DNA from: Streptomyces venezuelae
GTDB taxonomy: Bacteria > Actinomycetota > Actinomycetes > Streptomycetales > Streptomycetaceae
DNA: 64,000 nt
Assembly: GCF_008642375.1 (NCBI RefSeq)
Contig: NZ_CP029194.1
Span: forward strand, 5,068,501-5,132,500
Direction of reading: 5' to 3'
The notes under the pieces: generated by a model
What the model was told of the DNA's origin: nothing
What the model saw: only the letters and a program-made list of their open reading frames with translations
The model's database searches: none
Translations under genes and position numbers: made by a program
Shown here: positions 47,984 through 56,739 of the stretch, piece by piece
Numbering within the stretch: the first letter of the stretch is position 1
Layout of the letters: the number at the start of each line of letters is the position of its first letter

Positions 47984-49528
47984 ATGGCGAAGCACGAGCA
48001 CGTACGGGTGGCGGTGATCGGATCGGGATTCGGTGGCCTCGGCGCCGCCGTCCGGCTGCGTCGCGAGGGAATCACCGACTTCGTCGTCCTGGAGCGGGCC
48101 GACTCCGTGGGCGGCACATGGCGCGACAACAGCTACCCCGGCTGTGCCTGCGACGTGCCCTCGCACCTCTACTCCTTCTCCTTCGCGCCCAATCCCGACT
48201 GGCCGCGGACCTTCTCCGGACAGCGCCACATCCGCGCCTATCTGGAGCATGTCACGGACACCTTCGGGATCCGCCCCCACCTGCGCCTCGGCCACGAGGT
48301 GCTGCGGATGGAGTGGGACGCCGAGGCGCTGCGCTGGGAGATCGAGACCGGCCGTGGCCGCTTCAGTGCCGACGTCGTCGTCTCCGCCACCGGGCCGCTC
48401 TCCGACCCCAAGATCCCCGACATCCCCGGGCTCGCCGACTTTCCCGGCAAGGTCTTCCACTCCGCCCGCTGGGACCACGACTACGACCTCACCGGCAAGC
48501 GCGTCGCCATGATCGGCACCGGCGCCTCCGCCATCCAGATCGTGCCCGCGATCCAGCCCCTGGTCGGGAAGCTGACGCTCTTCCAGCGCACGCCCCCGTG
48601 GGTCATGCGCCGCATGGACCGGGCGATCAGCGGCCCCGAGCGGTGGCTGCACCGCGCCGTGCCCGTCACCGGCACCCTCCGCCGCGGCCTGCTCTGGGGC
48701 ATCCGCGAACTCCAGGTCGGCGCCTTCACCAAGCACCCGAACGAACTCGGACTCATCGAGAAGCTCGCCAAGGCCAACATCGCCAAGGCCGTCAAGGACC
48801 CGGCGCTGCGGGCCAAGCTGACGCCCTCGTACCGCATCGGCTGCAAGCGCATCCTGCTCTCCAGCACGTACTACCCGGCGGTCGCCCAGCCCAACGTCGA
48901 CGTCGTCGCCTCCGGACTGCGCGAGGTCCGCGGCTCGACCGTCGTCGCCGCCGACGGCACCGAGACCGAGGTCGACGCGATCGTCTTCGGCACCGGCTTC
49001 CACGTCACCGACATGCCCATCGCCGAGCGGGTCGTCGGCGCCGAGGGGAAGACCCTCGCCGAGACCTGGAAGGGCGGCATGGAGGCGCTGCGCGGCGCCA
49101 CCGCCGCCGGCTTCCCCAACTTCATGACCGTCATCGGCCCCAACACCGGCCTCGGGAACTCCTCGATGATCCTGATGATCGAGTCCCAGCTGAACTACAT
49201 GGCCGACTACCTGCGCCAGCTCACCCTCCTCACCTCCTCCGGGCGCGGCGGGCGCGCCGCCCTCGCCGTCCGCCCCTCCGCCGTCGGCGTCTGGAACCGC
49301 AAGGTCCAGGCCCGGATGGAGCGGACCGTCTGGAAGGCGGGCGGCTGCGAGAGCTGGTACCTCGACGCCAACGGCCGCAACACCACGCTGTGGCCGGGCA
49401 CGACGGGCGAGTTCCGCAAGGAGACCCGGCAGGTCGACCTCTCCGAGTACGAGGTGGTCCGCGCGGCGGAGCCCGCCCCGGCGGCGAAGAGCCGCGCCGC
49501 CTCCCGCAAGAAGGAGACCGCCCAGTGA
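47984..49528 (+). CDS. Flavin-containing (Baeyer-Villiger-type) monooxygenase
   Basis: A 514-residue class B flavoprotein monooxygenase. The FAD site is VAVIGSGFGGLGAAVRLR, followed by ERADSVGGTWRDNSYPGCAC, characteristic of Baeyer-Villiger enzymes. FPGKVFHSARWDHD near residue 148 fits the FxGxxxHxxxW fingerprint of the family. The NADPH site is VAMIGTGASAIQIVP, and TGFHVTDMP comes later. It should insert oxygen next to a ketone to give an ester or lactone. The stop overlaps the hydrolase start (GTGA), so the product is probably cleaved by the next enzyme. Confidence 0.9.
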   Translation: MAKHEHVRVAVIGSGFGGLGAAVRLRREGITDFVVLERADSVGGTWRDNSYPGCACDVPSHLYSFSFAPNPDWPRTFSGQRHIRAYLEHVTDTFGIRPHLRLGHEVLRMEWDAEALRWEIETGRGRFSADVVVSATGPLSDPKIPDIPGLADFPGKVFHSARWDHDYDLTGKRVAMIGTGASAIQIVPAIQPLVGKLTLFQRTPPWVMRRMDRAISGPERWLHRAVPVTGTLRRGLLWGIRELQVGAFTKHPNELGLIEKLAKANIAKAVKDPALRAKLTPSYRIGCKRILLSSTYYPAVAQPNVDVVASGLREVRGSTVVAADGTETEVDAIVFGTGFHVTDMPIAERVVGAEGKTLAETWKGGMEALRGATAAGFPNFMTVIGPNTGLGNSSMILMIESQLNYMADYLRQLTLLTSSGRGGRAALAVRPSAVGVWNRKVQARMERTVWKAGGCESWYLDANGRNTTLWPGTTGEFRKETRQVDLSEYEVVRAAEPAPAAKSRAASRKKETAQ

Positions 49529-50451
49529 GCTCACACCTCATGTCGCTGCCCACGCCCCGCGAGGTCACCGCCCTCTCCGCCGACGGCTCCGCCATCCACG
49601 TCGAGGTGTACGGCCCCGAGGGCGCGCCCGCGGTCGTCCTCGCCCACGGCTGGACCTGCTCGACCGCCTTCTGGGCCGAGCAGATCCGGGCGCTCGCCGC
49701 CGACCACCGGGTCATCGCCTACGACCAGCGCGGCCACGGAAGGTCCCCCGTGCCCGCTCCCGGCGGCTACTCCACGACGGCGCTCGCCGACGACCTGGAG
49801 GCGGTGCTCGCGGCCACCCTCGGCCCCGGCGAGCGGGCCGTCCTCGCCGGCCACTCCATGGGCGGCATGACGCTCATGGCCGCCGCCGGACGCCCCGGCT
49901 TCCGGCAGCACGCCGCCGCCGTCCTCCTCTGCTCCACCGGGCCCTCCCGGCTGACCGCCGAGGCCACCGTCGTACCGCTCAGGCCCGGCGGTCTGCGCAG
50001 CCGGCTGACCAGGGCCGTCCTCGGCGCGAAGGCGCCGCTCGGCCCGGTCAACGCCGTCTCGAAGAAGGTCCTCAAGTACGCGACGATGGGACCGGGCTCG
50101 GCGCCCGACCGCGTCGAGGCCTGCGCCCGGATCGTGCACGCCTGCCCGCGCGGGGCCCGCTACGGCTGGTCGCAGGTCCTCGCCGGCCTCGACCTCGAAG
50201 CCGGACTGCGGGAGCTGCGGCTGCCGGTGGCCGTCCTCGTCGGCACCGCCGACCGGCTCACCCCGGCCGTCCACTCCCGCGCGATGGCGGACGCGCTGCC
50301 GCACTGCACGGGCCTCGTCCAGCTGGCCGGCATGGGCCACATGACGCCGGTGGAGGCCCCCGAGGCCGTCACCGCGCAGATCCGCGAACTGACCCTCACG
50401 TACCTGGGCGTGAAGTCCGGGGACCAGGAGAAGCAGAAGGAGCAGGCATGA
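49525..50451 (+). CDS. Alpha/beta hydrolase
   Basis: A 308-residue hydrolase with the oxyanion motif VVLAHGWTCSTAFW, nucleophile elbow LAGHSMGGM (Ser near residue 110), acid VGTADRLTPAVH and His in GMGHMTPVEAP. The triad is complete. The GTG start overlaps the monooxygenase stop, and the TGA overlaps the SDR ATG. Given its place between a Baeyer-Villiger-type enzyme and an SDR, I infer an esterase or lactonase that opens the oxygenated product. Confidence 0.88.
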   Translation: MSSHLMSLPTPREVTALSADGSAIHVEVYGPEGAPAVVLAHGWTCSTAFWAEQIRALAADHRVIAYDQRGHGRSPVPAPGGYSTTALADDLEAVLAATLGPGERAVLAGHSMGGMTLMAAAGRPGFRQHAAAVLLCSTGPSRLTAEATVVPLRPGGLRSRLTRAVLGAKAPLGPVNAVSKKVLKYATMGPGSAPDRVEACARIVHACPRGARYGWSQVLAGLDLEAGLRELRLPVAVLVGTADRLTPAVHSRAMADALPHCTGLVQLAGMGHMTPVEAPEAVTAQIRELTLTYLGVKSGDQEKQKEQA

Positions 50452-51338
50452 GCAGGGTGAGCCTGGAAGGACAGGTCGCGGTCGTCACCGGAGGGGCACG
50501 GGGCGTCGGTGAACTCCTCGCCCGCAAGCTCTCCGCGCGCGGCGCGAAGATCGCGCTCGTCGGCCTGGAGCCCGAGCAGCTCAAGGAGGTCGCGGGACGG
50601 CTGCACACCGAGGCCGACTGGTGGCACGCCGACGTCACCGACCACGAGGCCATGGCGAAGGTCGCGGCCGAGGTCAAGGAGCGGTTCGGCAAGGTCGACA
50701 TCGTCGTCGCCAACGCCGGTGTCGCGGCGGGCGGTCCCTTCGTCGAGTCCGACCCCGACGCCTGGCGGCGGGTCATCGAGGTCAACCTGATCGGCGGCGC
50801 CGTGACGGGCCGGGCGTTCCTGCCCGTCCTCATGGAGTCCCGTGGGTACTTCCTCCAGATCGCCTCGCTCGCGGCGCTCACCCCGGCCCCGATGATGACG
50901 GCGTACTGCGCCTCCAAGTCGGGCGTCGAGGCCTTCGCGCACAGCCTGCGCGCCGAGGTCGCCTACAAGGGCGTGCGGGTCGGCGTCGGCTATCTGTCCT
51001 GGACCGACACCGACATGGTGCGGGGCGCCGACCAGGACGACGTGATGCGCGAGCTCCGCTCCCGGCTGCCGTGGCCCGCGAACCGCACGTACCCCCTCGG
51101 CCCGGCCGTCGACCGGATCGTCGCGGGCATCGAGCGGCGCTCCTCCCACGTGTACGCGCAGTGGTGGCTGCGCGGGATGCAGTCGGTCCGGGGCTATCTC
51201 CCCGGGATGATCGCGACAGTCGGGCAGCGGGAGATGCGGCGCTTCGAGCCCCGTCTCGGCTCCGTCTCCAAGGGGCTCGTGGGTGCGGGCGGCGCGGCCG
51301 ACGAGCAGGCGCGCGCGGGAGGCACAGCCCGTCGGTGA
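50448..51338 (+). CDS. SDR family oxidoreductase
   Basis: A 296-residue classical SDR. Cofactor motif VVTGGARGVGELLARKL, then VVANAGVAAGGPF, and catalytic Ser in IASLAAL followed by YCASKSGVEAF with the Tyr-Lys pair. The C-terminal extension of about 60 residues (YAQWWLRGMQSVRGYLPGM) is like SDRs acting on hydrophobic substrates. It is the third gene of the coupled operon and would interconvert an alcohol and the ketone used by the monooxygenase. Confidence 0.88.
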   Translation: MSRVSLEGQVAVVTGGARGVGELLARKLSARGAKIALVGLEPEQLKEVAGRLHTEADWWHADVTDHEAMAKVAAEVKERFGKVDIVVANAGVAAGGPFVESDPDAWRRVIEVNLIGGAVTGRAFLPVLMESRGYFLQIASLAALTPAPMMTAYCASKSGVEAFAHSLRAEVAYKGVRVGVGYLSWTDTDMVRGADQDDVMRELRSRLPWPANRTYPLGPAVDRIVAGIERRSSHVYAQWWLRGMQSVRGYLPGMIATVGQREMRRFEPRLGSVSKGLVGAGGAADEQARAGGTARR

Positions 51339-51450
51339 CAGGGCGTATCTGATCGAAATGCGTGGAATGTTCGCCCGTGCAAGGCTGGTCGCGACCCCAG
51401 GGGCGCGACGCCCCGGGGTCTCCCTCACACCCTTCTAGGAGTGAACCTTC

Positions 51451-51645
51451 ATGGGTAAGCGAGACCAGTTCAGCGACAAGCCGGAGCAGCTCCAGGAGCA
51501 GGCCAGGCAGGCCAAGCAGGCCATGGGCAAGGCGAGGGACGAGGCGTCCGAGCGCGCCTCCCAGGGCCGTGACCGCTCCGAGGCCGAGACGCGCCGGGCC
51601 CAGCAGGAGGCCCAGGACCGGTTCGACCAGGACTACGACGCCTGA
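51451..51645 (+). CDS. Small hydrophilic helical protein
   Basis: A 64-residue protein rich in Gln, Glu, Lys, Arg and Ala (QLQEQARQAKQAMGKARDE). It has no hydrophobic core and should be a single helix or disordered, like small stress-related or CsbD-like proteins, although no family motif is secure. AGGAG precedes the ATG by 8 nt. Its 3' end overlaps the end of the convergent IclR-family gene by 13 bp. Confidence 0.65.
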   Translation: MGKRDQFSDKPEQLQEQARQAKQAMGKARDEASERASQGRDRSEAETRRAQQEAQDRFDQDYDA

Positions 51646-52490
51646 CGCCCGCTCCGCGAAGGCGCACCCGGGACGCCGGGTGCGCCTTCACGCGTTCCCG
51701 GGGAGGTGCGGGGCGGGCTGGGCACGCTCGGGGTGATCGAGAAGGTCCGGTCGAGGAGGACGCTCTCGGCGCGGTCCTGGAGGCGGCGCGCGAGCGGCTT
51801 GAGGTCGGCCGTCCGGGCGGACGGGAGCGACAGTGCCAGGGCGGCGGCCGAGGAGCCGACCGTGATGGGGACGGCGGCGCAGACGGAGCCGAGGGCGTAC
51901 TCCTCGTACTCCAGGAAGGGCGTTCCGCGCCGCTGGGAGGCGAGGCGCCGCTCGATGGCGGTGCGGCCGGCCACGGTGTGCCGGGTGAGCGGGGTCGCGG
52001 GGTGCCGGTCGAGGTGGTCGGCGCGCTCCTCGTCGCCGAGCTGGGCGAGCAGCACCTGGCCGGCGGCGTGCGCGTGGCCGGTGAGGCGGAAGTCGGCCCA
52101 CTCGGTGACGGGCGGGCAGTCGGGGTTGCGGGAGGCGGTCGTGACCCGGATCTCGCCCTCGCGGTAGACGACGAAGTAGACGGCGGCGTCGAGTTCCAGA
52201 CTGAGTCGGTCGGCCCACTCCTGGGTGGGCAGGCTCTCGGGCGCGGAGGACTGTGGGACGGCGAGGCCGTCCGGGTCCGCGAGCGCGTACCCGTGGCGGT
52301 CCTTGGTCACCAGGCCCTCGTGGCAGAGGGTGCGCAGCAGGTGGTACGCGGTGGGAAGCGGCAGGTCGGTGTCGCGCGCGAGCTGTTTGGCGCTGGCGCC
52401 GCCGCCCCGGTGGTTGAGGGCGCGCAGGAGGTGGACGGCGCGCTGGACGGACTGGATGAGGGTCTGGCCGGTCGGTGATCGATCGGGCAT
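51633..52490 (-). CDS. IclR family transcriptional regulator
   Basis: A 285-residue regulator. The winged helix is LIQSVQRAVHLLRALNHRGG, then ASAKQLARDTDLPLPTAYHL and LLRTLCHEGLVTKDRHGYAL. The effector domain has GHAHAAGQVLLAQLGDEERA and EEYALGSVCAAVPI as in IclR proteins. The start MPDRSPTG at 52490 is chosen; the longer open frame upstream is Pro/Arg/Gly-rich noise. The last 30 residues are encoded by the neighbouring terminator and look unconserved. It converges on the operon of the monooxygenase but its target is not evident. Confidence 0.87.
   Translation of the reverse strand: MPDRSPTGQTLIQSVQRAVHLLRALNHRGGGASAKQLARDTDLPLPTAYHLLRTLCHEGLVTKDRHGYALADPDGLAVPQSSAPESLPTQEWADRLSLELDAAVYFVVYREGEIRVTTASRNPDCPPVTEWADFRLTGHAHAAGQVLLAQLGDEERADHLDRHPATPLTRHTVAGRTAIERRLASQRRGTPFLEYEEYALGSVCAAVPITVGSSAAALALSLPSARTADLKPLARRLQDRAESVLLDRTFSITPSVPSPPRTSPGTREGAPGVPGAPSRSGRQAS
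51658..51689 (+). terminator. Terminator after the small protein gene
   Basis: A perfect 14-bp stem (51658-51671 with 51676-51689) with loop GACG begins 13 bp after the stop. It lies inside the 3' coding part of the opposite-strand IclR-family gene. Confidence 0.75.
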
Positions 52491-52606
52491 GCGGGTTCCT
52501 GTTCTGCATCTTCTGCATCCTGGACGGCGTGCTCCGCCCGGCGGGTTTCCGCCGTGACCGGCCCCGGGCCGCAGGATATTAGGGCGCCCTATCCCAGGCG
52601 AGCGCA

Positions 52607-52612
52607 TACCGT
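52607..52612 (+). promoter_or_regulatory. Candidate leaderless -10 of the GNAT gene
   Basis: TACCGT lies 6 nt before the ATG at 52619, and the gap GCCCCC cannot serve as a ribosome binding site. Confidence 0.4.
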
Positions 52613-52618
52613 GCCCCC

Positions 52619-53113
52619 ATGCCTGAACTGCAGCGACTGCGCCCCGACCACGCGCCCGCCCTGCTCGCGTTCGAGCGGGACAACCGTGCCTACTTCGCCG
52701 CCTCCGTGCCCGACCGCGGGGACGCGTTCTTCGAGGAGTTCGAGGACCGGCACCGGGCGCTCCTCGACGAGCAGGAGACCGGTGCGATCCACTTCCACGT
52801 CCTGGTGGCGGAGGACGGGGAGGTGCTCGGCCGCTTCAACCTCGTGGACGCCGCGGACGGGGCGGCCGAGCTCGGCTACCGGGTCGCCGAGAAGGCGGCC
52901 GGGCGGGGTGTGGCGACGGCCGGGGTGCGCGAGCTGTGCCGGCTGGCACGGGAGGCGTACGGGCTGACGCGGCTGACCGCCGCCACGACCCTCGACAACG
53001 CCGGGTCGAGGACCGTGCTCGGGCGGGTCGGTTTCGGCGCGGTCGGGAGCGTGACGCTGGACGGCGAGCCGGGCACCTCGTACGAACTGGACCTCGGCGC
53101 GGCCCGCGCGTAG
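52619..53113 (+). CDS. GNAT family N-acetyltransferase
   Basis: A 164-residue RimJ/RimL-like acetyltransferase. GAAELGYRVAEKAAGRGVAT holds the acetyl-CoA loop, and LTRLTAATTLDNAGSRTVLG then RVGFGAVGSVTLDGEPGTSY completes the family pattern. The target is unknown. It converges with the tricorn homologue gene, with only 34 bp between the stops. The start is supported by the leaderless -10. Confidence 0.83.
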   Translation: MPELQRLRPDHAPALLAFERDNRAYFAASVPDRGDAFFEEFEDRHRALLDEQETGAIHFHVLVAEDGEVLGRFNLVDAADGAAELGYRVAEKAAGRGVATAGVRELCRLAREAYGLTRLTAATTLDNAGSRTVLGRVGFGAVGSVTLDGEPGTSYELDLGAARA

Positions 53114-53147
53114 GCCCCTTCCCCGGGCCCTTCCCCAGGCCCCTTCC

Positions 53148-56100
53148 CTATGCCTCCGGCCGCGGCGGCAGTTTCGGGCGGGAGCGGTCGGGGACCGCCT
53201 CGTAGCCCGGAGGGCTGGCCGCCGGGGTCTCGTCGAGGAGCGAGAGGGCGACGTGCACGGCGTCGTCGAGCTGGGCGTGCCGGCCCTCGGCCCAGTCGAG
53301 GGGGGTGCGCAGGACCGCGAGGTCGGGTTCGACGCCGTGGTTCTCCAGGGACCAGCCGTACTCGGGGAACCAGGCCGCGTTCATCGGGACCGTGATCTGG
53401 GTGCCGTCGCCGAGCCGGTGGCGGCCCGTCATGCCGACGACCCCGCCCCAGGTGCGCTGGCCGACGACGGGCCCGAGGCCGAGCAGCTTGAAGGCGGCGG
53501 TGATCATGTCGCCGTCGGAGGAGGTGGCCTCGTCGGCGAGGGCGACGACGGGGCCGCGCGGGGCGTTCGAGGCGTACGAGACGGGCTGGGCGTTCCGGGT
53601 GAGGTCCCAGCCGAGGATCCTGCGGGTGAGCTTCTCTATGACCAGCTCACTGATGTTGCCGCCGGCGTTGCCGCGGACGTCGACGATGAGCGCGGGTCGC
53701 GAGACCTCCATGCGCAGGTCGCGGTTGAACTGCGCCCAGCCGGAGCCGCCCATGTCGGGGATGTGGAGGTAGCCGCAGCGGCCGCCGCTGAGCTCCCGGA
53801 CCACGGCCCGGCGTTTGGCGACCCAGTCCTGGTAGCGCAGCGGCCGTTCGTCGACGAGCGGGACGACGGCGACGCGGCGGGAGCGGCCCTCGCCCTCGGC
53901 GGGGGTGAAGGTCAGCTCGACGGTGGTGCCGCCGGTGCCGGAGAACAGCGGGTACGGGCCGGCGACCGGGTCGACGGGTCGGCCGTCGACGTGGGTGAGG
54001 ACGGCACCCTCGCGGATGCCGGTGCCGGCGAGCGGGGAGCGGGCCTTGGAGTCGGAGGACTCGCCGGGCAGGATCCGCTTCACCGTCCAGCCGGCCTCCC
54101 GGGGCACGAGGTTGGCGCCGAGCAGGCCCATGGGCCGCTGGTAGTGCGGCGGGCCCTCGTTGCGGCGGGCGGGGGTGACGTAGGCGTGCGAGGTGCCCAG
54201 TTCGCCGACGACCTCGCGGAGCAGGTCGGCGAACTCGTCGGGGGAGGAGACCCGTTCGACGAGAGGCCGGTACTGGTCGAGGACGGCCGGCCAGTCGACG
54301 CCGCCCATGCCGGGCTCCCAGAAGTAGGCGCGGACGATCCGGCCGGCCTCGTCGAAGGCCTGGCGCCACTCGGCGCCCGGGTCGACCTCGTGGAGGATGC
54401 GCCGCAGGTCCAGGTAGACGGTGGAGTCGCCGTCCCCGGACTCGGTGGCGGGCACGGCCCGCAGCTCGCCCTCGTCGGCGACCACGAGCCGGGTGCCGTC
54501 GCCGCTGACCGCGAACCAGTCGAGGTCCTTGGCGAGTTCGGTCTTGCGGGCCTTGGTGATGGTGAAGTGCTCGAGCGAGGGGCGGCCGGAGGTGTCGGCC
54601 GGGTTGGCGAAGGTCTCGCCGAGCGCGCCCGAGATGGGCCAGCGCAGCCAGACCAGGCCGCCGCCGCTGACGGGGTGCAGCGCGGAGTACTTGGAGGCGG
54701 CGACCGGGATGGGGGTGACCCGGTCGGGGAGCCCCTCGATCTCGACGGTGACCGTGCCGTCGCCGGTGTCCGTCTCGTCGTCGGCGGGGTCGAGGCCGCC
54801 GGCCGCCGGGCGCCCGTCGGGCAGCAGCGCGAAGGGGGAGGGCGTCGCGGAGGAGAGCGGTACGAGGTAGGGGCGGCAGCCGAGCGGGAAGGAGAGGTCG
54901 CCGGTGTGGACGTCGTACACCGGGTCGAAGCCCCGCCAGGAGAGGAAGGCGAGGTAGCGGCCGTCCCGGGTGAAGACGGGGTTCTCGTCCTCGAAGCGGC
55001 CGTTGGTGACGTCGACGACGGTCCGGGCGCCGGGTCCGGAGATGCGGGCCATCTTGATGGAGCGCAGGGAGCGGCCGATGCCGGGGTGGGACCAGGTGAG
55101 CCAGGTGCCGTCGGGGGAGAAGGCGAGGTCGCGGACGGGCCCGTTGACGGACCGGATCAGCTCGGTGACCTCGGCCTCCCCGGAGCCGGAGCCTTCCGCG
55201 GAGCCCCCGGCGGAGCTTTCCGTGGAGTCCTCCCCGGACCCGTCCCCGGAGCCCTCGGTGCCCGCGGCGGCGGCCGCTTCCTCGGACACGGTGATGAGGA
55301 GGAGCCGTCCGTCGTGGGAGGCGATCGCGAGCCGCTCGCCGTCCGGGTCGGAGATGAGCTCCTCGACCCGGCCGAGCCGGCCCGAGGCGAGCCGGCGCGG
55401 CGGCCGGTCGCCGCTGGCGCGCGGGAGGTAGGCGATCTCGACGGCGTCCTCGCCCTCGGCGTCGGTGACGTAGGCGACCTGGCCGCCGCTGCCGAGCATC
55501 TCGGGGAGCCGGACGCGGACGCCGGGGGTGTCGATGATCGTGCGGGCCGGGCCGTCGCGGTGCGTGAGCCAGTACAGGCTGCCGCGGACGGAGACGGCGC
55601 TGGCCCGGCCGGTCTCGTCGACGGAGACCGAGTCGACGTGGTGGGCGGCGGGCACCTGGTAGTGGCGGCGGCCGACGCGCTGCCCGCCGAGCCGGACCTC
55701 CAGCTTCCGGGGGCGGGAGTCGGCGGTGAGCGTCTCGACGATCCACAGCTCGCCCGCGCACTGGTAGACGACCCGGCGGCCGTCGGTGGAGGCGTGCCGG
55801 GCGTAGAAGGCGTCGTGGTCGGTGTGGCGGCGCAGGTCGGTGCCGTCGGGCAGGCAGGAGTAGAGGTTGCCGATGCCCTCGTGGTCGGAGAGGAAGGCGA
55901 TCCGGCCGTCGACGGCCATCGCGCAGTCCAGGTGGCCGCCGATGTCGGGCAGCAGCCGCTCGCCGTGCAGCCAGAGGCGTCCGGTGGCGCCGCCGAGGTA
56001 CCGCTTCCAGGAAGCCGGCTCGTGCGGCGGCTTTCCGGTGAGGAGGAGGGTGCGGCGGTCGCCGCCGTTGCCGGTGGGGTGCCCGCAGACGACGGGGTCG

Positions 56101-56564
56101 TCGGTGACGGCGATGTCGGAGACCGGGCCCCACGGCATGCGGAGGCCGGGGGAGCCGTCGGTGGGGACGGTGTAGGCCCAGGAGTAGTACGAGAAGGGCT
56201 GCCCGTGCGAGGAGACGGCGAGGATGTCGGAGCGGCCGTCCCGGTCGGGGTCCGGCGGGGTCCAGCCGCAGACCCGGGTGTCGGTGGAGCCCCAGTAGGT
56301 GAGGCGCCGGGCCGAGCCGCCGTCGATCGGGACGAGATGGATCTCCGGGTCGAGGCTGCGCCAGTTCGTGTACGCGATGTGGCGGCCGTCCGGCGAGAAG
56401 CGCGGGTGGCCCACCCGGGTGCGGTCGACGGTCAGCCGCCAGGCCCGGCCGGGGCGATGGCCCTCGGGGACGAGGGGCGCGATCCAGAGATCGTCCTCGG
56501 CCGCGAAGCACAGCAGGTCGTCGTGGAGGTGCGGAAACCGGAGATACGCGACGTCGTCACTCAC
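53148..56564 (-). CDS. Tricorn protease homologue (S41 family)
   Basis: A 1138-residue protein with the tricorn layout: an N-terminal six-bladed propeller (FSPDGRHIAYTNWRS), a second propeller, then the C1-PDZ-C2 core. Catalytic residues can be placed: Ser-His in GTSHAYVTP (about 790), nucleophile Ser in ATSSDGDMI (about 1013) and Glu in LENHGVEPD (about 1075). The PDZ part is GIREGAVLTHVDGRPVDP. An acidic Gly/Ser/Glu linker interrupts the second propeller. Tricorn degrades oligopeptides released by the proteasome. The GTG at 56564 starts where family similarity begins (VSDDVAYLRFPHLHDD). Confidence 0.9.
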   Translation of the reverse strand: MSDDVAYLRFPHLHDDLLCFAAEDDLWIAPLVPEGHRPGRAWRLTVDRTRVGHPRFSPDGRHIAYTNWRSLDPEIHLVPIDGGSARRLTYWGSTDTRVCGWTPPDPDRDGRSDILAVSSHGQPFSYYSWAYTVPTDGSPGLRMPWGPVSDIAVTDDPVVCGHPTGNGGDRRTLLLTGKPPHEPASWKRYLGGATGRLWLHGERLLPDIGGHLDCAMAVDGRIAFLSDHEGIGNLYSCLPDGTDLRRHTDHDAFYARHASTDGRRVVYQCAGELWIVETLTADSRPRKLEVRLGGQRVGRRHYQVPAAHHVDSVSVDETGRASAVSVRGSLYWLTHRDGPARTIIDTPGVRVRLPEMLGSGGQVAYVTDAEGEDAVEIAYLPRASGDRPPRRLASGRLGRVEELISDPDGERLAIASHDGRLLLITVSEEAAAAAGTEGSGDGSGEDSTESSAGGSAEGSGSGEAEVTELIRSVNGPVRDLAFSPDGTWLTWSHPGIGRSLRSIKMARISGPGARTVVDVTNGRFEDENPVFTRDGRYLAFLSWRGFDPVYDVHTGDLSFPLGCRPYLVPLSSATPSPFALLPDGRPAAGGLDPADDETDTGDGTVTVEIEGLPDRVTPIPVAASKYSALHPVSGGGLVWLRWPISGALGETFANPADTSGRPSLEHFTITKARKTELAKDLDWFAVSGDGTRLVVADEGELRAVPATESGDGDSTVYLDLRRILHEVDPGAEWRQAFDEAGRIVRAYFWEPGMGGVDWPAVLDQYRPLVERVSSPDEFADLLREVVGELGTSHAYVTPARRNEGPPHYQRPMGLLGANLVPREAGWTVKRILPGESSDSKARSPLAGTGIREGAVLTHVDGRPVDPVAGPYPLFSGTGGTTVELTFTPAEGEGRSRRVAVVPLVDERPLRYQDWVAKRRAVVRELSGGRCGYLHIPDMGGSGWAQFNRDLRMEVSRPALIVDVRGNAGGNISELVIEKLTRRILGWDLTRNAQPVSYASNAPRGPVVALADEATSSDGDMITAAFKLLGLGPVVGQRTWGGVVGMTGRHRLGDGTQITVPMNAAWFPEYGWSLENHGVEPDLAVLRTPLDWAEGRHAQLDDAVHVALSLLDETPAASPPGYEAVPDRSRPKLPPRPEA

Positions 56565-56647
56565 CTGTACATGCTTTCCGCGCGGAGGGGGTGCGGCAAC
56601 TCGTACGTACATCCGGACTGCGGGGCGCACTGTGGCCCGGGACACGT

Positions 56648-56710
56648 ACGAAACGGTTTCGTTTCGCTGAGGCGGGGGAGTAGTCTCTGTGGTGTACGAA
56701 ACCGTTTCGT
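56648..56710. promoter_or_regulatory. Two mirror-image 15-bp operators between tricorn and tetR
   Basis: ACGAAACGGTTTCGT at 56648-56662 and its exact reverse complement at 56696-56710 are near-perfect palindromes, 48 bp apart centre to centre. Such sites fit a TetR dimer. The second site lies 30 bp before the TetR start codon, so autorepression is expected; the first lies between both divergent genes and could also act on the tricorn gene. Confidence 0.7.
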
Positions 56711-56739
56711 TCGCATCGGCGGAACCCGGAGGCCGGACC

